From NCBI GenBank assembly GCA_034436555.1, contig DAOTUU010000033.1, positions 124,001 to 188,000 of the forward strand: a stretch of DNA of 64,000 nucleotides. The letters are read 5' to 3'. The notes beneath the pieces were generated by a model. The model had not been told where the DNA came from. It did not search any database and saw nothing but the letters and a program-made list of their open reading frames with translations. The position numbers and the translations under genes were made by a program. Positions 50,950 through 59,428 of this stretch are shown piece after piece (positions within the stretch are counted from its first letter, which is position 1; every line of letters starts with the position of its first letter). This DNA comes from JAFMJV01 sp034436555. Lineage in GTDB: Bacteria; Chloroflexota; Limnocylindria; Limnocylindrales; CSP1-4.

Positions 50950-52560
50950 TCAGGCGGCCGCGCCACCGGAGGTGGGCGCGTCGGGCATCGCGTCCACCGA
51001 CGCGTCAGCCGACGGTCCGGACCGACCGGCGGCGTCCCTCGATGCGTCCCGATCCGCGGCGGATGCCCGTCCCGCGGGTCCCGCCACGCCGGGCTGGACC
51101 GGGCTGGACACATACAGGATGCGCGTCTCGTCGCCCGCTCCGTCGTCGACGTATCGCAGCCGGATGGGGCGATTGAGGGTCGACGAGGTGGCGGTCACCG
51201 TGATGGGGTCGGAGACCTCCATGTGCGGGTTGATCCCCTTGCCCGTGGTCGGCTTGCCCCACAGGTAGGAGCCCACGCAGGTGACCGCGATCACGCCCGC
51301 CGAGATGAGCACCACGGCCGGCGTGCCGATGAGGTCCGCGACCGGGCCGACGATGAGGATGGGCAGGAAGCTGGCCAGGCTGACGAGCGTGTTGAGCACG
51401 CCGAAGACGCGGCCGCGGACGTCCGAGGGCAGCTCCTCCTGGAGCGCGGTCTGCGCCGGCACGGCCACGAACGCGTACGTGATGCCGGCGATGAACGCGA
51501 CGACCACCGCCACCAGCAGCAGCGCCTGTCGGTTGTCCGAGAGGGTGGGCAGCTCCTGGGCCAGGGCCAGCACCGCGAGCGACGCCGAGAGCACCGCCAT
51601 GCCGCCCTCGATGAGCCGTCGTCGGGTGAAGTACCGGCCGATCCGGTTGAGCACCAGGATGCCTGCCACGAGACCCGCGCCGAGGGGCAGCACGATGACG
51701 ATGAAGCCGTCGGTGGTGAGGCCCAGCACGTCCTTGGCGAACTGCGGCCCGAGGGTGCCCAGCACGCCGATGAGCGACGCGGTGATGGCGAGATAGGTGA
51801 GCGACCAGAAGATGTTGCGGTGGTCGCGGATGTAGCTGAGACCCTCTCGCAGCTGGTCCGCGGTCACCCGGATGGCGAGCCGGGCCTGTCCCGCGGCGTC
51901 GCCCTTGACCAGCTGGCCCGGCTCCGGCGGCGCCTTGGGCAGGATCACCAGGATGCCGCCCGCCACGATGTACAGCACGGCCACCACCGCGATGAGCGTC
52001 TCGGTTCCGAACAGGGTGTTGAACAGCGGCCCCAGCACCGCGAACCCGAGCGCGAACGACGCCTGCAGCCCGAAGATGAACAGGCCGTTCGCCGCCAGCA
52101 GCTGGGAGCGCGGCACGACGATGGGGATCATCGCGGACTCGGCGGGTGCGAAGAACGTGGTCAGGGTGGCGACGATCGCGGTGATCGCGTAGATGAGGGC
52201 CAGCTGGCTGTCCAGCCACACCAGCGGCAGGAACAGCAGGCCGCGCGCGATGTTCGTGCTGATGAGGATGCGGCGTCGGTCGTAGCGGTCCACGAACACG
52301 CCCGCCACCGCCCCGAACACGACCGCCGGCACCAGGAACGTGAGCAGCAGGATGCTCACCGAGGTGGCGGAGTTGGTCAGGTCCGACACCTTGATGGTCA
52401 GCCCGAACAGGACCATGTTGCCGCCGACCTGGGTGAGGATCTGCGACAGGAACAGCGCCATGAAGCGCGGGTTCAGGAGCACCCGGCGCGTGGCGTCCCG
52501 CGAGGGTTCCGCGTCCGTGACCACCGTGTCGTCGACCTGGTCCACGATCTGGTGGGTCAT
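50950..52560 (-). CDS. MFS transporter (MFS_3/exporter type)
   Basis: An integral membrane protein of about 536 residues with some twelve hydrophobic segments. MFS loop 2-3 motif reads GVFVDRYDRRRILI, and ADLIGTPAVVL and LPSDVRGRVFGVLN lie in the second half. This resembles EntS/MFS_3 exporters. The last 110 residues are soluble and Ser/Ala/Asp-rich, and their origin is unclear. ATG 52560 (MTHQIVDQVDD) lies 7 nt after the pmbA stop. The neighbours suggest export of a peptide-derived or amide compound, but no direct evidence exists. Confidence 0.88.
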   Translation of the reverse strand: MTHQIVDQVDDTVVTDAEPSRDATRRVLLNPRFMALFLSQILTQVGGNMVLFGLTIKVSDLTNSATSVSILLLTFLVPAVVFGAVAGVFVDRYDRRRILISTNIARGLLFLPLVWLDSQLALIYAITAIVATLTTFFAPAESAMIPIVVPRSQLLAANGLFIFGLQASFALGFAVLGPLFNTLFGTETLIAVVAVLYIVAGGILVILPKAPPEPGQLVKGDAAGQARLAIRVTADQLREGLSYIRDHRNIFWSLTYLAITASLIGVLGTLGPQFAKDVLGLTTDGFIVIVLPLGAGLVAGILVLNRIGRYFTRRRLIEGGMAVLSASLAVLALAQELPTLSDNRQALLLVAVVVAFIAGITYAFVAVPAQTALQEELPSDVRGRVFGVLNTLVSLASFLPILIVGPVADLIGTPAVVLISAGVIAVTCVGSYLWGKPTTGKGINPHMEVSDPITVTATSSTLNRPIRLRYVDDGAGDETRILYVSSPVQPGVAGPAGRASAADRDASRDAAGRSGPSADASVDAMPDAPTSGGAAA

Positions 52561-52567
52561 CGCGGAC

Positions 52568-53932
52568 TCAATGCTCGGTGACCCCTGTGAACGCGAACGA
52601 CCCGATGCGCACCGCGGGCACGAGCGTGGAGCCCAGGAACCCGCGCAGCAGGCGCCGCTCGGCACCCACGGCCTCCACGCCCGCGAGCGCATCGAGGTAG
52701 CCCTGGGTGAACCGCAGATTCCGGACGGGACCCACGATGCGGCCGCCCTCCACCAGGAACAGGCCGTCGCGGGTCATGCCCGTGATCACGGCGAGCTTGG
52801 GATGGACCACGTTGGTGTAGTGGAACCGGGTGACCAGCAGGCCACGCTCCAGGCCCCCGACGAGCGCCTCCTGACTGGCGTCCCCCGCATCCATCAGCAT
52901 GTGCAGCGGGAACGGGCCGTACGTGTTGGGGGCCGGCAGGCCGTGGCCCGTGGACGTTCGTCCGGCGCGATGCGCGGTCTCCGCGTCATGCACCACCTCG
53001 CGACATGCGCCGCGCTCGATGAGCGTCACGGGCTGCGTGGCGACCCCCTCGTAGTCGAACGAGGCGGGGGTGCCGGCGACGTCCGTCGCATCGTCCCGGA
53101 TGGTGACCAGCGGCGAGCCCACCACGCGGCCGGGCGAGACGAACGACCGATCCTCCTCCACCGCGAGCGCGGAGAAGCCGAGGTATCCCAGGAAGTCCAG
53201 GATGTCCACGACCGCGTACGGCTCCAGCACCACGGGGTACTCCCCCGCCGGCAGCGCCACCGGCCGGGCCATCGCGCGCGCCTTGTCGGCGGCCTCGCGC
53301 CCCAGGCTCCGGGCGTCGATGGCCCGGTGGTCCACGGCCGCCGCCTCGGCGTACCCCGTGCCGCCGTCGGGACCCATCATCACGGTCAGGGCATGACCCA
53401 GGGATCGCTCCTCGGCGACCGACACGCCCCGCGTGGAGACGACGGCCAGGAGCTCCGCGACGGTGCGGTACGAGCCGTAGGCGACCACGCCCGCCGCGTC
53501 CGCCGCGGCGATGATCGCGCGGACCGCGTCCGCGCGCTCCTCCGGCGTGGCCCCGAGCGTGGCCGTCGCGGCCGTCCCCGGCACGAGCGGCACCGCGCGC
53601 CCCGGCGGCAGCACCGGGTCCGAATCACGCTCCGGCTGGAGGCGCGCGATGGTCACCGCCGTGTGCGCCAGCGCGCCCAGCCCGTCGGGGTCGACGCGAT
53701 TCCCCGATGCGACGCCCACCCGACGACCGATGATCACCCGAAGGTTGACGGTCGTCGAGGCCTGGGCCACGTTCTGGTGGATCTCGCTGTTGGCGAACCG
53801 CGTGAGCTCCTCGTGGCCACCCTGCACCAGCGCCTCGGCGTCCTCCGCCCCGGCATCGAGCGCCGCGGCGACCGCGGCCTGGGCCAGCAGACGGGCATCC
53901 TCGGGCGACCCGACCACGGGCGCCGCGGTCAC
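52568..53932 (-). CDS. TldE/PmbA-family metalloprotease subunit
   Basis: About 454 residues of the TldE/PmbA half of the TldD/TldE protease. The N-domain reads EALVQGGHEELTRFANSEIHQN, and the C-domain has GEYPVVLEPYAVVDILDFLG and KLAVITGMTRDGLFLVEGG. It lacks the zinc HExxxH motif, as TldE does, and needs TldD for activity. GTG 53932 overlaps the tldD stop (GTGA); a second GTG one codon earlier is also possible. The pair degrades or matures modified peptides in other bacteria. Confidence 0.92.
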   Translation of the reverse strand: MTAAPVVGSPEDARLLAQAAVAAALDAGAEDAEALVQGGHEELTRFANSEIHQNVAQASTTVNLRVIIGRRVGVASGNRVDPDGLGALAHTAVTIARLQPERDSDPVLPPGRAVPLVPGTAATATLGATPEERADAVRAIIAAADAAGVVAYGSYRTVAELLAVVSTRGVSVAEERSLGHALTVMMGPDGGTGYAEAAAVDHRAIDARSLGREAADKARAMARPVALPAGEYPVVLEPYAVVDILDFLGYLGFSALAVEEDRSFVSPGRVVGSPLVTIRDDATDVAGTPASFDYEGVATQPVTLIERGACREVVHDAETAHRAGRTSTGHGLPAPNTYGPFPLHMLMDAGDASQEALVGGLERGLLVTRFHYTNVVHPKLAVITGMTRDGLFLVEGGRIVGPVRNLRFTQGYLDALAGVEAVGAERRLLRGFLGSTLVPAVRIGSFAFTGVTEH

Positions 53933-55377
53933 CACTGGCCGACCCCCACCTGGACGTCCCGGAACCGCGCACCAGACACGCCGTGACCCACGTGCGCCAC
54001 CTGACCCGGCTCGCCCTTGCCGCAGTTGGGCGTGCCCAGCATGACCCACGAGGACGCGTCCCCGATGGCATCGCAGGAGCCCCAGAACGTGGGCGTGATG
54101 CCCGTGTACGTCGCGTTTCGGTAGAGCCTCCCCAGGCGCCCGCCGCGGATCTCGCGGGCGACCTCCGTGGAGAACTGGAAGTTGAGCCGCCGGTCGTCGA
54201 TGCTCCACGATCGGTTCGACTCCAGGAACAGGCCGTCGTCGGTGTCCGCGATGATGTCCTCGAGGCTCATGCCGGGCACCGGCAGCAGGTTCACGTTCGT
54301 CATGCGGATGAGCGGCAGCCGGTCGTGGCCGTCCGCGCGCATGGCGCCCCCGCTGCGACGGCCGATCCGGGGCGCCGTCTCGCGACTGGAGAGATATCCC
54401 ACGAAGACGCCCTCCTGGACCAGCAGCACCGCCTGGGCGGCCACGCCCTCATCGTCCCAGCCGAACGAGCCGAGGCCCCCGGGCGCGGTCGCGTCCGCCA
54501 CGATCGTGACCAGCTCCGAGCCATAGCGGAACCCGGAGCCGAGCTTGTCGGTGGTCAGGAAGCTCGTGCCGGCATAGGACGCCTCCGTCCCGAACACCCG
54601 GTCGAGCTCGGTGGGGTGCCCGCAGCTCTCGTGGAGCTGGAGGTAGAGCATGGACGGCGCGAGCACCAGCGTCCGGCGGCCGGGTGGCAGCTGCGGCGCG
54701 CTGAGCAGTTCCACCGCCTCCTCGGCGAGCCGCTCGGCGTGACCCGGCAGGTCGAGGCCGCGGACATAGTCCCAGCCGGCCGCCTGGTAGCCGCCGCCCG
54801 CGTCGGGATAGGTCCGACGCTGGACCTCGTCCCCCTCGACCGCGTTCGCCTCGATGCCCGCGCCCACGTGGGTGATGACCTGCTCCGTCCAGGAGCCGTC
54901 GCTGGCGGCGTAGGCCTTCCACTCGCGCTGCGCGTGGCCCAGCGTCTCGGTGAACGCGATGCCGGCCACTCGGCGCATCGCCGAGTCCGCCTCCATCAGC
55001 AGCCCCAGCCGCTCGTCGATGGGAACCGTGAACGGATCCTCCGCGACAGGGGTCTGGAAGGTGCCCCGGGCGGGAGGCCGGTCGTCCAGCACGACCGCCG
55101 CGCGCCGCGCCGTGGCGGAGGCGCGGGCGATCCGGACCGCGAGCGCCGCGACCCGGTCCGCCTCCGCGGCGTCGAGCGTGCCGCTGCTCGCGAACCCCCA
55201 TGCCCCGTCCACCAGGACGCGCACGCCGAAACCCTCGGACTCGCCGATGGAGACGCCCTCGGCGCGGCCGCTCTTGATGGTCAGGGACTCGTCGCGGCGG
55301 CGCACGACGCGGACATCGGCGAAGGTGGCGCCCCGGACGTTCGCGGTGTCGATGGCGCGCAGGGCGAGGTCTCGCAT
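53929..55377 (-). CDS. tldD: TldD-family metalloprotease, catalytic subunit
   Basis: A 482-residue protein with the zinc motif HESCGH (QLHESCGHPTELDRVFG) near residue 240 and a later Cys ligand region in GTPNCGKGEPGQ. The N-terminus FADVRVVRRRDESLTIKSG is the family start. With its TldE partner just downstream it makes the heterodimeric protease that matures microcins and other modified peptides or clears unfolded ones. No precursor peptide gene is visible nearby. The ATG at 55377 sits inside a perfect 13-bp inverted repeat, with a TATCCT box 10 nt upstream. Confidence 0.93.
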   Translation of the reverse strand: MRDLALRAIDTANVRGATFADVRVVRRRDESLTIKSGRAEGVSIGESEGFGVRVLVDGAWGFASSGTLDAAEADRVAALAVRIARASATARRAAVVLDDRPPARGTFQTPVAEDPFTVPIDERLGLLMEADSAMRRVAGIAFTETLGHAQREWKAYAASDGSWTEQVITHVGAGIEANAVEGDEVQRRTYPDAGGGYQAAGWDYVRGLDLPGHAERLAEEAVELLSAPQLPPGRRTLVLAPSMLYLQLHESCGHPTELDRVFGTEASYAGTSFLTTDKLGSGFRYGSELVTIVADATAPGGLGSFGWDDEGVAAQAVLLVQEGVFVGYLSSRETAPRIGRRSGGAMRADGHDRLPLIRMTNVNLLPVPGMSLEDIIADTDDGLFLESNRSWSIDDRRLNFQFSTEVAREIRGGRLGRLYRNATYTGITPTFWGSCDAIGDASSWVMLGTPNCGKGEPGQVAHVGHGVSGARFRDVQVGVGQW

Positions 55378-55409
55378 GGTCCGCGAGAGGATACCCCGCG
55401 GACCATGCG
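55373..55409. promoter_or_regulatory. Perfect 13-bp inverted repeat over the tldD promoter and start
   Basis: Arms 55373-55385 and 55397-55409 (CGCATGGTCCGCG and its complement) are separated by 11 bases. The downstream arm contains the tldD ATG and the spacer holds the TATCCT box. As DNA it could be an operator. If transcribed from further upstream it would hide the start in a hairpin. Confidence 0.6.
55388..55393 (-). promoter_or_regulatory. Candidate -10 box of the tldD operon
   Basis: TATCCT on the minus strand, 10 nt before ATG 55377, without a ribosome-binding site between. This fits a leaderless or near-leaderless start. Confidence 0.45.
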
Positions 55410-55449
55410 GGCGTCCGGGTGACGCATGATCGTGCGGCGGCTGAGGGCC

Positions 55450-55542
55450 GGGCGGATGGGGGCGGGCGGATGGGGGCGGGCGGATGGGTCCGGCGCTCAG
55501 GGCGCGGGCGCGGCTGTGGCGCGGACGCTCAGGGCGCGGGCG
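55450..55542. repeat. 14-bp tandem repeats and a 17-bp direct repeat
   Basis: Units GGGCGGATGGGGGC start at 55450 and 55464, and a variant starts at 55478. After them, CGCTCAGGGCGCGGGCG occurs at 55494-55510 and 55526-55542. The second copy contains the stop codon of the zinc-peptidase gene. The whole intergenic segment is built from short repeats. Confidence 0.85.
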
Positions 55543-56713
55543 ACGACGACCAGCCCGACGGCAGCGGGCCGGGCGGGGCCGGCCGGGGCCCGAAGGGTGC
55601 CGGGCGGCTGGCCCCCAGCGACGCCATCCAGGCGTCGTCGAACTGGGTCATGGTCATGCCCAGCGCCGCCTGGAACGCCTCGTCGTCGGTGACGCCGTCG
55701 GCGTAGCTCGTGATGAGCCGGACCAGGGGTGCCTCGCCGTACGTCCGGACCAGGAAGTCCACCGCCGATGAGCTCTCGGCGTAGGCCAGGCCGAACCGGT
55801 CACCCGTGGTGGGGAACAGTCCGACCAGGCCGTCCAGCGGGATGAGCGAACCCGACGCGACCGCGCCCGCCACCGTGGCCCGGTCGCCCAGGTCGTATCC
55901 CTGCGACAGATGCACTGCGAGGCCCTCGTTCAGCCAGCGCGGCGGCGAGTGGTAGGGGTTGTCCACGGCCTCCGCGAACACCAGGTGGGTGAGCTCGTGC
56001 GACACGAGGGTGTCCACCCAGTCGGAGGTCACCTCCGCGGGCGTGATGAGGCCGAACATCGTGCCGATGTCCGCGTTCGCCTGGCCGCCCACGTTCTCGC
56101 GCGTGCCGGGCCCCAGGGCGTCGTAGAAGGCGTCCTGGTCGGCATACACGAAGAAGTCGACCGCCGGCATGTCCTCCACTCCCAGCAGCGTGGACGCCTT
56201 CTCGATCGCGGCGCTGCCGATGCCCAGCGCCCGGTCCGCGAACGCGTCGTCGCCCTCGTACCAGTGGAGGGTGACCACGCCGTCCGAGCGCGACCGCCAG
56301 TCGAAGCGCTCATCGGCGATGGTGACCCGGCCACTGGCGCTGTCGGCGACCGACCCGTCCGGGAGGGTCGCCCGGAACCGGTACTCGAGCGTCGTGTTGG
56401 GAGGGATGTGGGACGAGTCGAGCACGCTCGCGCGATACCGTCCGGGGCCGTCCGGGGCCACCTCCGCCTCGCGCAGCAGGGAGACGGGGTCGCCCTCGGT
56501 CCGGGTGAGCAGCTCCACCCGCACCGGCTGCGCGTCCGCCGCCAGCGAGACCTCGAACCGAACCGGCTCCAGGAGCGCGCCCTGGGCGGTCGGCGGGTCG
56601 AAGCTCAGGCCGGCGGGCTCCTGCGCCACGGCAGAGGCGTGCGCCCACGCCAGGGCCAGGCCCAGCGCCAGCGGGAGCAGCGCCCCCGTTCGTCCGGTCG
56701 ACCCGCGGCTCAT
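55529..56713 (-). CDS. Secreted zinc metallopeptidase, peptidase MA-like
   Basis: About 394 residues. A Sec signal peptide (LLPLALGLALAWAHASAVAQ) is followed by an immunoglobulin-like region of about 120 residues. A gluzincin domain then has HELTH near 238 and the third ligand in LNEGLAVHLSQG near 262. The C-terminus is Pro/Gly/Ser-rich. The pattern matches peptidase MA-like enzymes, known mainly from sequence. Start ATG 56713 overlaps the stop of the peptide-binding protein gene by 4 nt. An extracellular peptidase coupled to a peptide-binding protein suggests peptide scavenging or wall maintenance. Confidence 0.85.
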   Translation of the reverse strand: MSRGSTGRTGALLPLALGLALAWAHASAVAQEPAGLSFDPPTAQGALLEPVRFEVSLAADAQPVRVELLTRTEGDPVSLLREAEVAPDGPGRYRASVLDSSHIPPNTTLEYRFRATLPDGSVADSASGRVTIADERFDWRSRSDGVVTLHWYEGDDAFADRALGIGSAAIEKASTLLGVEDMPAVDFFVYADQDAFYDALGPGTRENVGGQANADIGTMFGLITPAEVTSDWVDTLVSHELTHLVFAEAVDNPYHSPPRWLNEGLAVHLSQGYDLGDRATVAGAVASGSLIPLDGLVGLFPTTGDRFGLAYAESSSAVDFLVRTYGEAPLVRLITSYADGVTDDEAFQAALGMTMTQFDDAWMASLGASRPAPFGPRPAPPGPLPSGWSSSPAP

Positions 56714-58407
56714 CGGTCCGCCCAGTCGAGACCCGCGAACCGGAGGAACCCGAGGCCCGTGGGACCCGCCCCCAGCAGCCCCTCGCGGCTGAGCGCCCAC
56801 GACTCGCCGTAGCGCAGCGGGATGAGCGGCACCTGGTCGGCGAGGATCCGCTGGGCGGCCGCATACGCCTCGGCCTGGTCCGCGGGATCGCCCGTGGATG
56901 CCGCGGCCTCCAGCATCGCATCGTACGCGGCGTCGCTCCAGCGGCCGGGGTTGCTTGCGCTGCCGGTCTCCAGCAGCAGCCCCAGGAAGTCGTTGGGATG
57001 GGGGTAGTCGGCGATCCAGTCGATGCTGAAGATGTCGGGCGGTTCGGTGGCGAGCCGCTCGTTGTACTCGTCGAACGGCATCACCTCCAGGTCCACGCGC
57101 ATGCCCAGCTGCTCCCGGAGCTGTGCCGCCACCGCCACGTCCATGCTGCCACCGCTCGTCACCATCGTGATGGACGGCAGGCCCTCGCCACCCGGATGGC
57201 CCGCCGCCGCGAGCTCCGCCCGAGCGGCGTCGGGATCGTATCGCGGCGTGAAGTCGCCCTCCCCGGCGCCGGCGATCCCGGCGGGCACGAGGGATGTCGC
57301 GACGACCGCATCGGCATCGTCGAGCCGGACCAGGCGATCCCAGTCGACGGCCATCGCCACGGCGCGCCGGATGCGCGGGTCGTCGAACGGCGGCCGCGAC
57401 GTGTCGAAGCCGTAGTAGCTCACGGAGAGGTCGTCGCCGCGTCGGAGCTGGGGGCCCAGTCCGCGGTCATAGGCGACCCAGGACGCGTCGGCCGGGGAGA
57501 TCCCGATGTGGTCCGCGTCACCCGACTGGAACACCTCCACGGGGCTGCGGCCCTCCGTGTCGGCGAGCACCCCGATGGCTGCGATGGGCGGCGCCCCGGC
57601 CCAGTATCTCGGGTTCGCCGACAGCGTGATGGTGCGCTCGTCCTGGGCGGTCGGGACGTACGCCCCGGAGACGACCAGGCCCTCGTCGGGCAGGCGCGCA
57701 CCCAGGGCGCCATCGTCGAGCGAGCGGGGCACCACCGCGAGCGTGGGCGAGGCGGCCACGGACGGGAAGTAGGCGGCGGGCCTGCGGAAGTCCACGATGA
57801 CCGTCCGACCATCGGCGCGGATCGCGACGTCCTCGCGGGAGCCGGTGCCGGAGAGATGCTCGCGCGCACCGGTCACATCGCCCAGCAGCGAGGCGAGCGG
57901 GCTGGGCGACGCCGGGTCGATGGTCCGGAGCCACGATGCCACGACGTCCTGCGCGGTGATGGGCGTCCCGTCGCTGAAGGCGATGTCGTCCCGGAGCGTG
58001 AACACGATGCGTCGCCCGCCGTCCTCGATCGCCCACGACGACGCGAGGGCCGGTCGCACGCTGCCGGAGCCGTCGAGGGCGGTCAGCCCCTCCCAGGTCT
58101 GGGCGAGCATCGCGGCCGACTGGGCGTCGCCGATGCGGGCCGGGTCCCACGACCGGGGCGGGCCCTGCGCGATCACCAGGTCGACGGCGTCTGGGCGCAC
58201 GTGGACCAGCTCCCGCTCCGGCGCGGGCGGCTGCACGGGCACGGCCGAGAGCACCGCGAGCAGGGCCACGACGAGCATCAGGCCCACGATGCCGAGGGCG
58301 ACGACGGCGCCCCACGGGTCGCGCCGGGGTCGCGGTCGAGGCGTCGGCGGCGGCTCGGCGACCGGATGGCTCCAGGCGTCGGGGTCAGGGGGTCGGGGGT
58401 CGGACAT
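56710..58407 (-). CDS. Membrane-anchored peptide ABC transporter substrate-binding protein (family 5)
   Basis: A 565-residue SBP_bac_5 protein. The cytoplasmic Pro/Arg-rich N-terminus is followed by a hydrophobic segment (AVVALGIVGLMLVVALLAVL, about 35-56) without a clear cleavage site, so it is likely membrane-anchored. Family features are LAQTWEGLTALDGSG, LRDDIAFSDGTPITAQDVVASW and DDPRIRRAVAMAVDWDRL. No permease or ATPase genes accompany it. The next gene is a secreted peptidase coupled by a 4-nt overlap. ATG 58407 has TATCCT 7 nt upstream. Confidence 0.88.
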   Translation of the reverse strand: MSDPRPPDPDAWSHPVAEPPPTPRPRPRRDPWGAVVALGIVGLMLVVALLAVLSAVPVQPPAPERELVHVRPDAVDLVIAQGPPRSWDPARIGDAQSAAMLAQTWEGLTALDGSGSVRPALASSWAIEDGGRRIVFTLRDDIAFSDGTPITAQDVVASWLRTIDPASPSPLASLLGDVTGAREHLSGTGSREDVAIRADGRTVIVDFRRPAAYFPSVAASPTLAVVPRSLDDGALGARLPDEGLVVSGAYVPTAQDERTITLSANPRYWAGAPPIAAIGVLADTEGRSPVEVFQSGDADHIGISPADASWVAYDRGLGPQLRRGDDLSVSYYGFDTSRPPFDDPRIRRAVAMAVDWDRLVRLDDADAVVATSLVPAGIAGAGEGDFTPRYDPDAARAELAAAGHPGGEGLPSITMVTSGGSMDVAVAAQLREQLGMRVDLEVMPFDEYNERLATEPPDIFSIDWIADYPHPNDFLGLLLETGSASNPGRWSDAAYDAMLEAAASTGDPADQAEAYAAAQRILADQVPLIPLRYGESWALSREGLLGAGPTGLGFLRFAGLDWADR

Positions 58408-58414
58408 CCGGCAC

Positions 58415-58420
58415 AGGATA
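58415..58420 (-). promoter_or_regulatory. Candidate -10 box of the peptide-binding protein operon
   Basis: TATCCT on the minus strand, ending 7 nt before ATG 58407 with no ribosome-binding site, as expected for a leaderless mRNA. Confidence 0.5.
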
Positions 58421-58439
58421 CGGCGAGGTCGCGGCGCAC

Positions 58440-58556
58440 CCCGCCGCGCGGTCCGGCCGCAGTGCGCCCACCGAGAGATCGCCGCATGCGGCCCGCCGCG
58501 CGGTCCGGCCGCAGTGCGCCCACCGGGATCGCCGCATGCGGCCCGCCGCGCGGTCC
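58440..58556. repeat. 50-52-bp tandem repeat between divergent genes
   Basis: One unit of 52 bp (58440-58491), a 50-bp copy (58492-58541) differing by a small deletion, and the first 15 bases of a third (58542-58556). Each full unit holds a GCATGC core. The array fills most of the 182-bp divergent gap and ends about 20 bp before the methyltransferase -10 box. Confidence 0.9.
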
Positions 58557-58577
58557 ACCGGGCGCGCGACGCTCCGG

Positions 58578-58583
58578 TAGGCT
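58578..58583 (+). promoter_or_regulatory. Candidate -10 box of the methyltransferase gene
   Basis: TAGGCT ends 6 nt before ATG 58590. No Shine-Dalgarno lies between, and no -35 is recognisable upstream. Confidence 0.5.
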
Positions 58584-58589
58584 TGCGGG

Positions 58590-59387
58590 ATGCGCGCCGA
58601 CTACGAGTATCGCGGCCTCATGGCCGCCGCCTGGGACCTGCTGAGGGGCGACACCTCCGACTGGCAGGACCGCCCGTTCTACCGCTCGCTCATCGACCGG
58701 TCCGGCGAGCCGGTGCTCGATGTCGGCTGCGGCACGGGCCGGCTGCTGCTCGAGTACCTCCGGTCGGGCGTGGACATCGACGGCGTCGACAACAGCCCGG
58801 AGATGCTGGCCATCTGCCGCGAGAAGGCTGCGGCGGTCGGGCTGGCGCCGATTCTCCATCTCCAGGAGATGCAGACCCTGGACCTGGCGCGGCGCTACCG
58901 GACCATCATCGTCCCCTCCTCCACCTTCCAGCTCGTGCTCGACCCGACCGAGGCGTCCCGCGCCATGGATCGCCTCGCGGTCCACCTGGAGCCGGACGGA
59001 CTGCTGGTGATGCCGTTCATCGAGCTGGGCGCGCCGGGCATGCCCCTGGAGGAGACCTGGGTCGCCGAGGCGGTCCGCCCGGAGGACGGCGCCACGATCC
59101 GGCGCACGGCGTGGGCGCGCTACGACCCGGCGACGCAGCTGGAGGAGACGCGTGACCGGTACGAGGTGCTCGTCGACGGGCGCGTGATCCGCTCCGAGAC
59201 GCACGAGCGCAACCCCGCGACGCGCGGCTACACCCCGGCTCAGGCGATGGAGCTGTTCACCGGGGCTGGTCTCACGGTGGACCAGGTGGTGCAGGGCTTC
59301 ACGCTCGAGCCGTACGATCCCGCGCGGCCCGAGGCGCACCGCCAGGACGCCCGCGGGCTGTTCACCGTCATCGGTCGGCGCGGCTGA
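58590..59387 (+). CDS. Class I SAM-dependent methyltransferase
   Basis: A 265-residue Rossmann-fold methyltransferase. Motif I is PVLDVGCGTGRLLLEYL near residue 42, the acidic residue of motif II is in IDGVDNSPEMLAI, and motif IV region is RTIIVPSSTFQLVLDP. The N-terminus DYEYRGLMAAAWDLLRGDTS is of the type seen in many small-molecule methyltransferases. The substrate cannot be read from sequence. The transcript is probably leaderless. The membrane protein gene follows 41 nt later. Confidence 0.85.
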   Translation: MRADYEYRGLMAAAWDLLRGDTSDWQDRPFYRSLIDRSGEPVLDVGCGTGRLLLEYLRSGVDIDGVDNSPEMLAICREKAAAVGLAPILHLQEMQTLDLARRYRTIIVPSSTFQLVLDPTEASRAMDRLAVHLEPDGLLVMPFIELGAPGMPLEETWVAEAVRPEDGATIRRTAWARYDPATQLEETRDRYEVLVDGRVIRSETHERNPATRGYTPAQAMELFTGAGLTVDQVVQGFTLEPYDPARPEAHRQDARGLFTVIGRRG

Positions 59388-59428
59388 ACCCGCGCGGACG
59401 GACGGACGGACTGGAGGAGGCCGAGACG

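Noticed and set aside
55378..55528. Precursor peptide gene for TldD/TldE
   Set aside because: The gap is built from GC-rich tandem repeats, and short frames there have no leader/core look or ribosome-binding site.
58440..58556. CRISPR array or transposon ends
   Set aside because: Direct tandem copies without spacers, no inverted termini and no transposase nearby. Recorded as a plain repeat.
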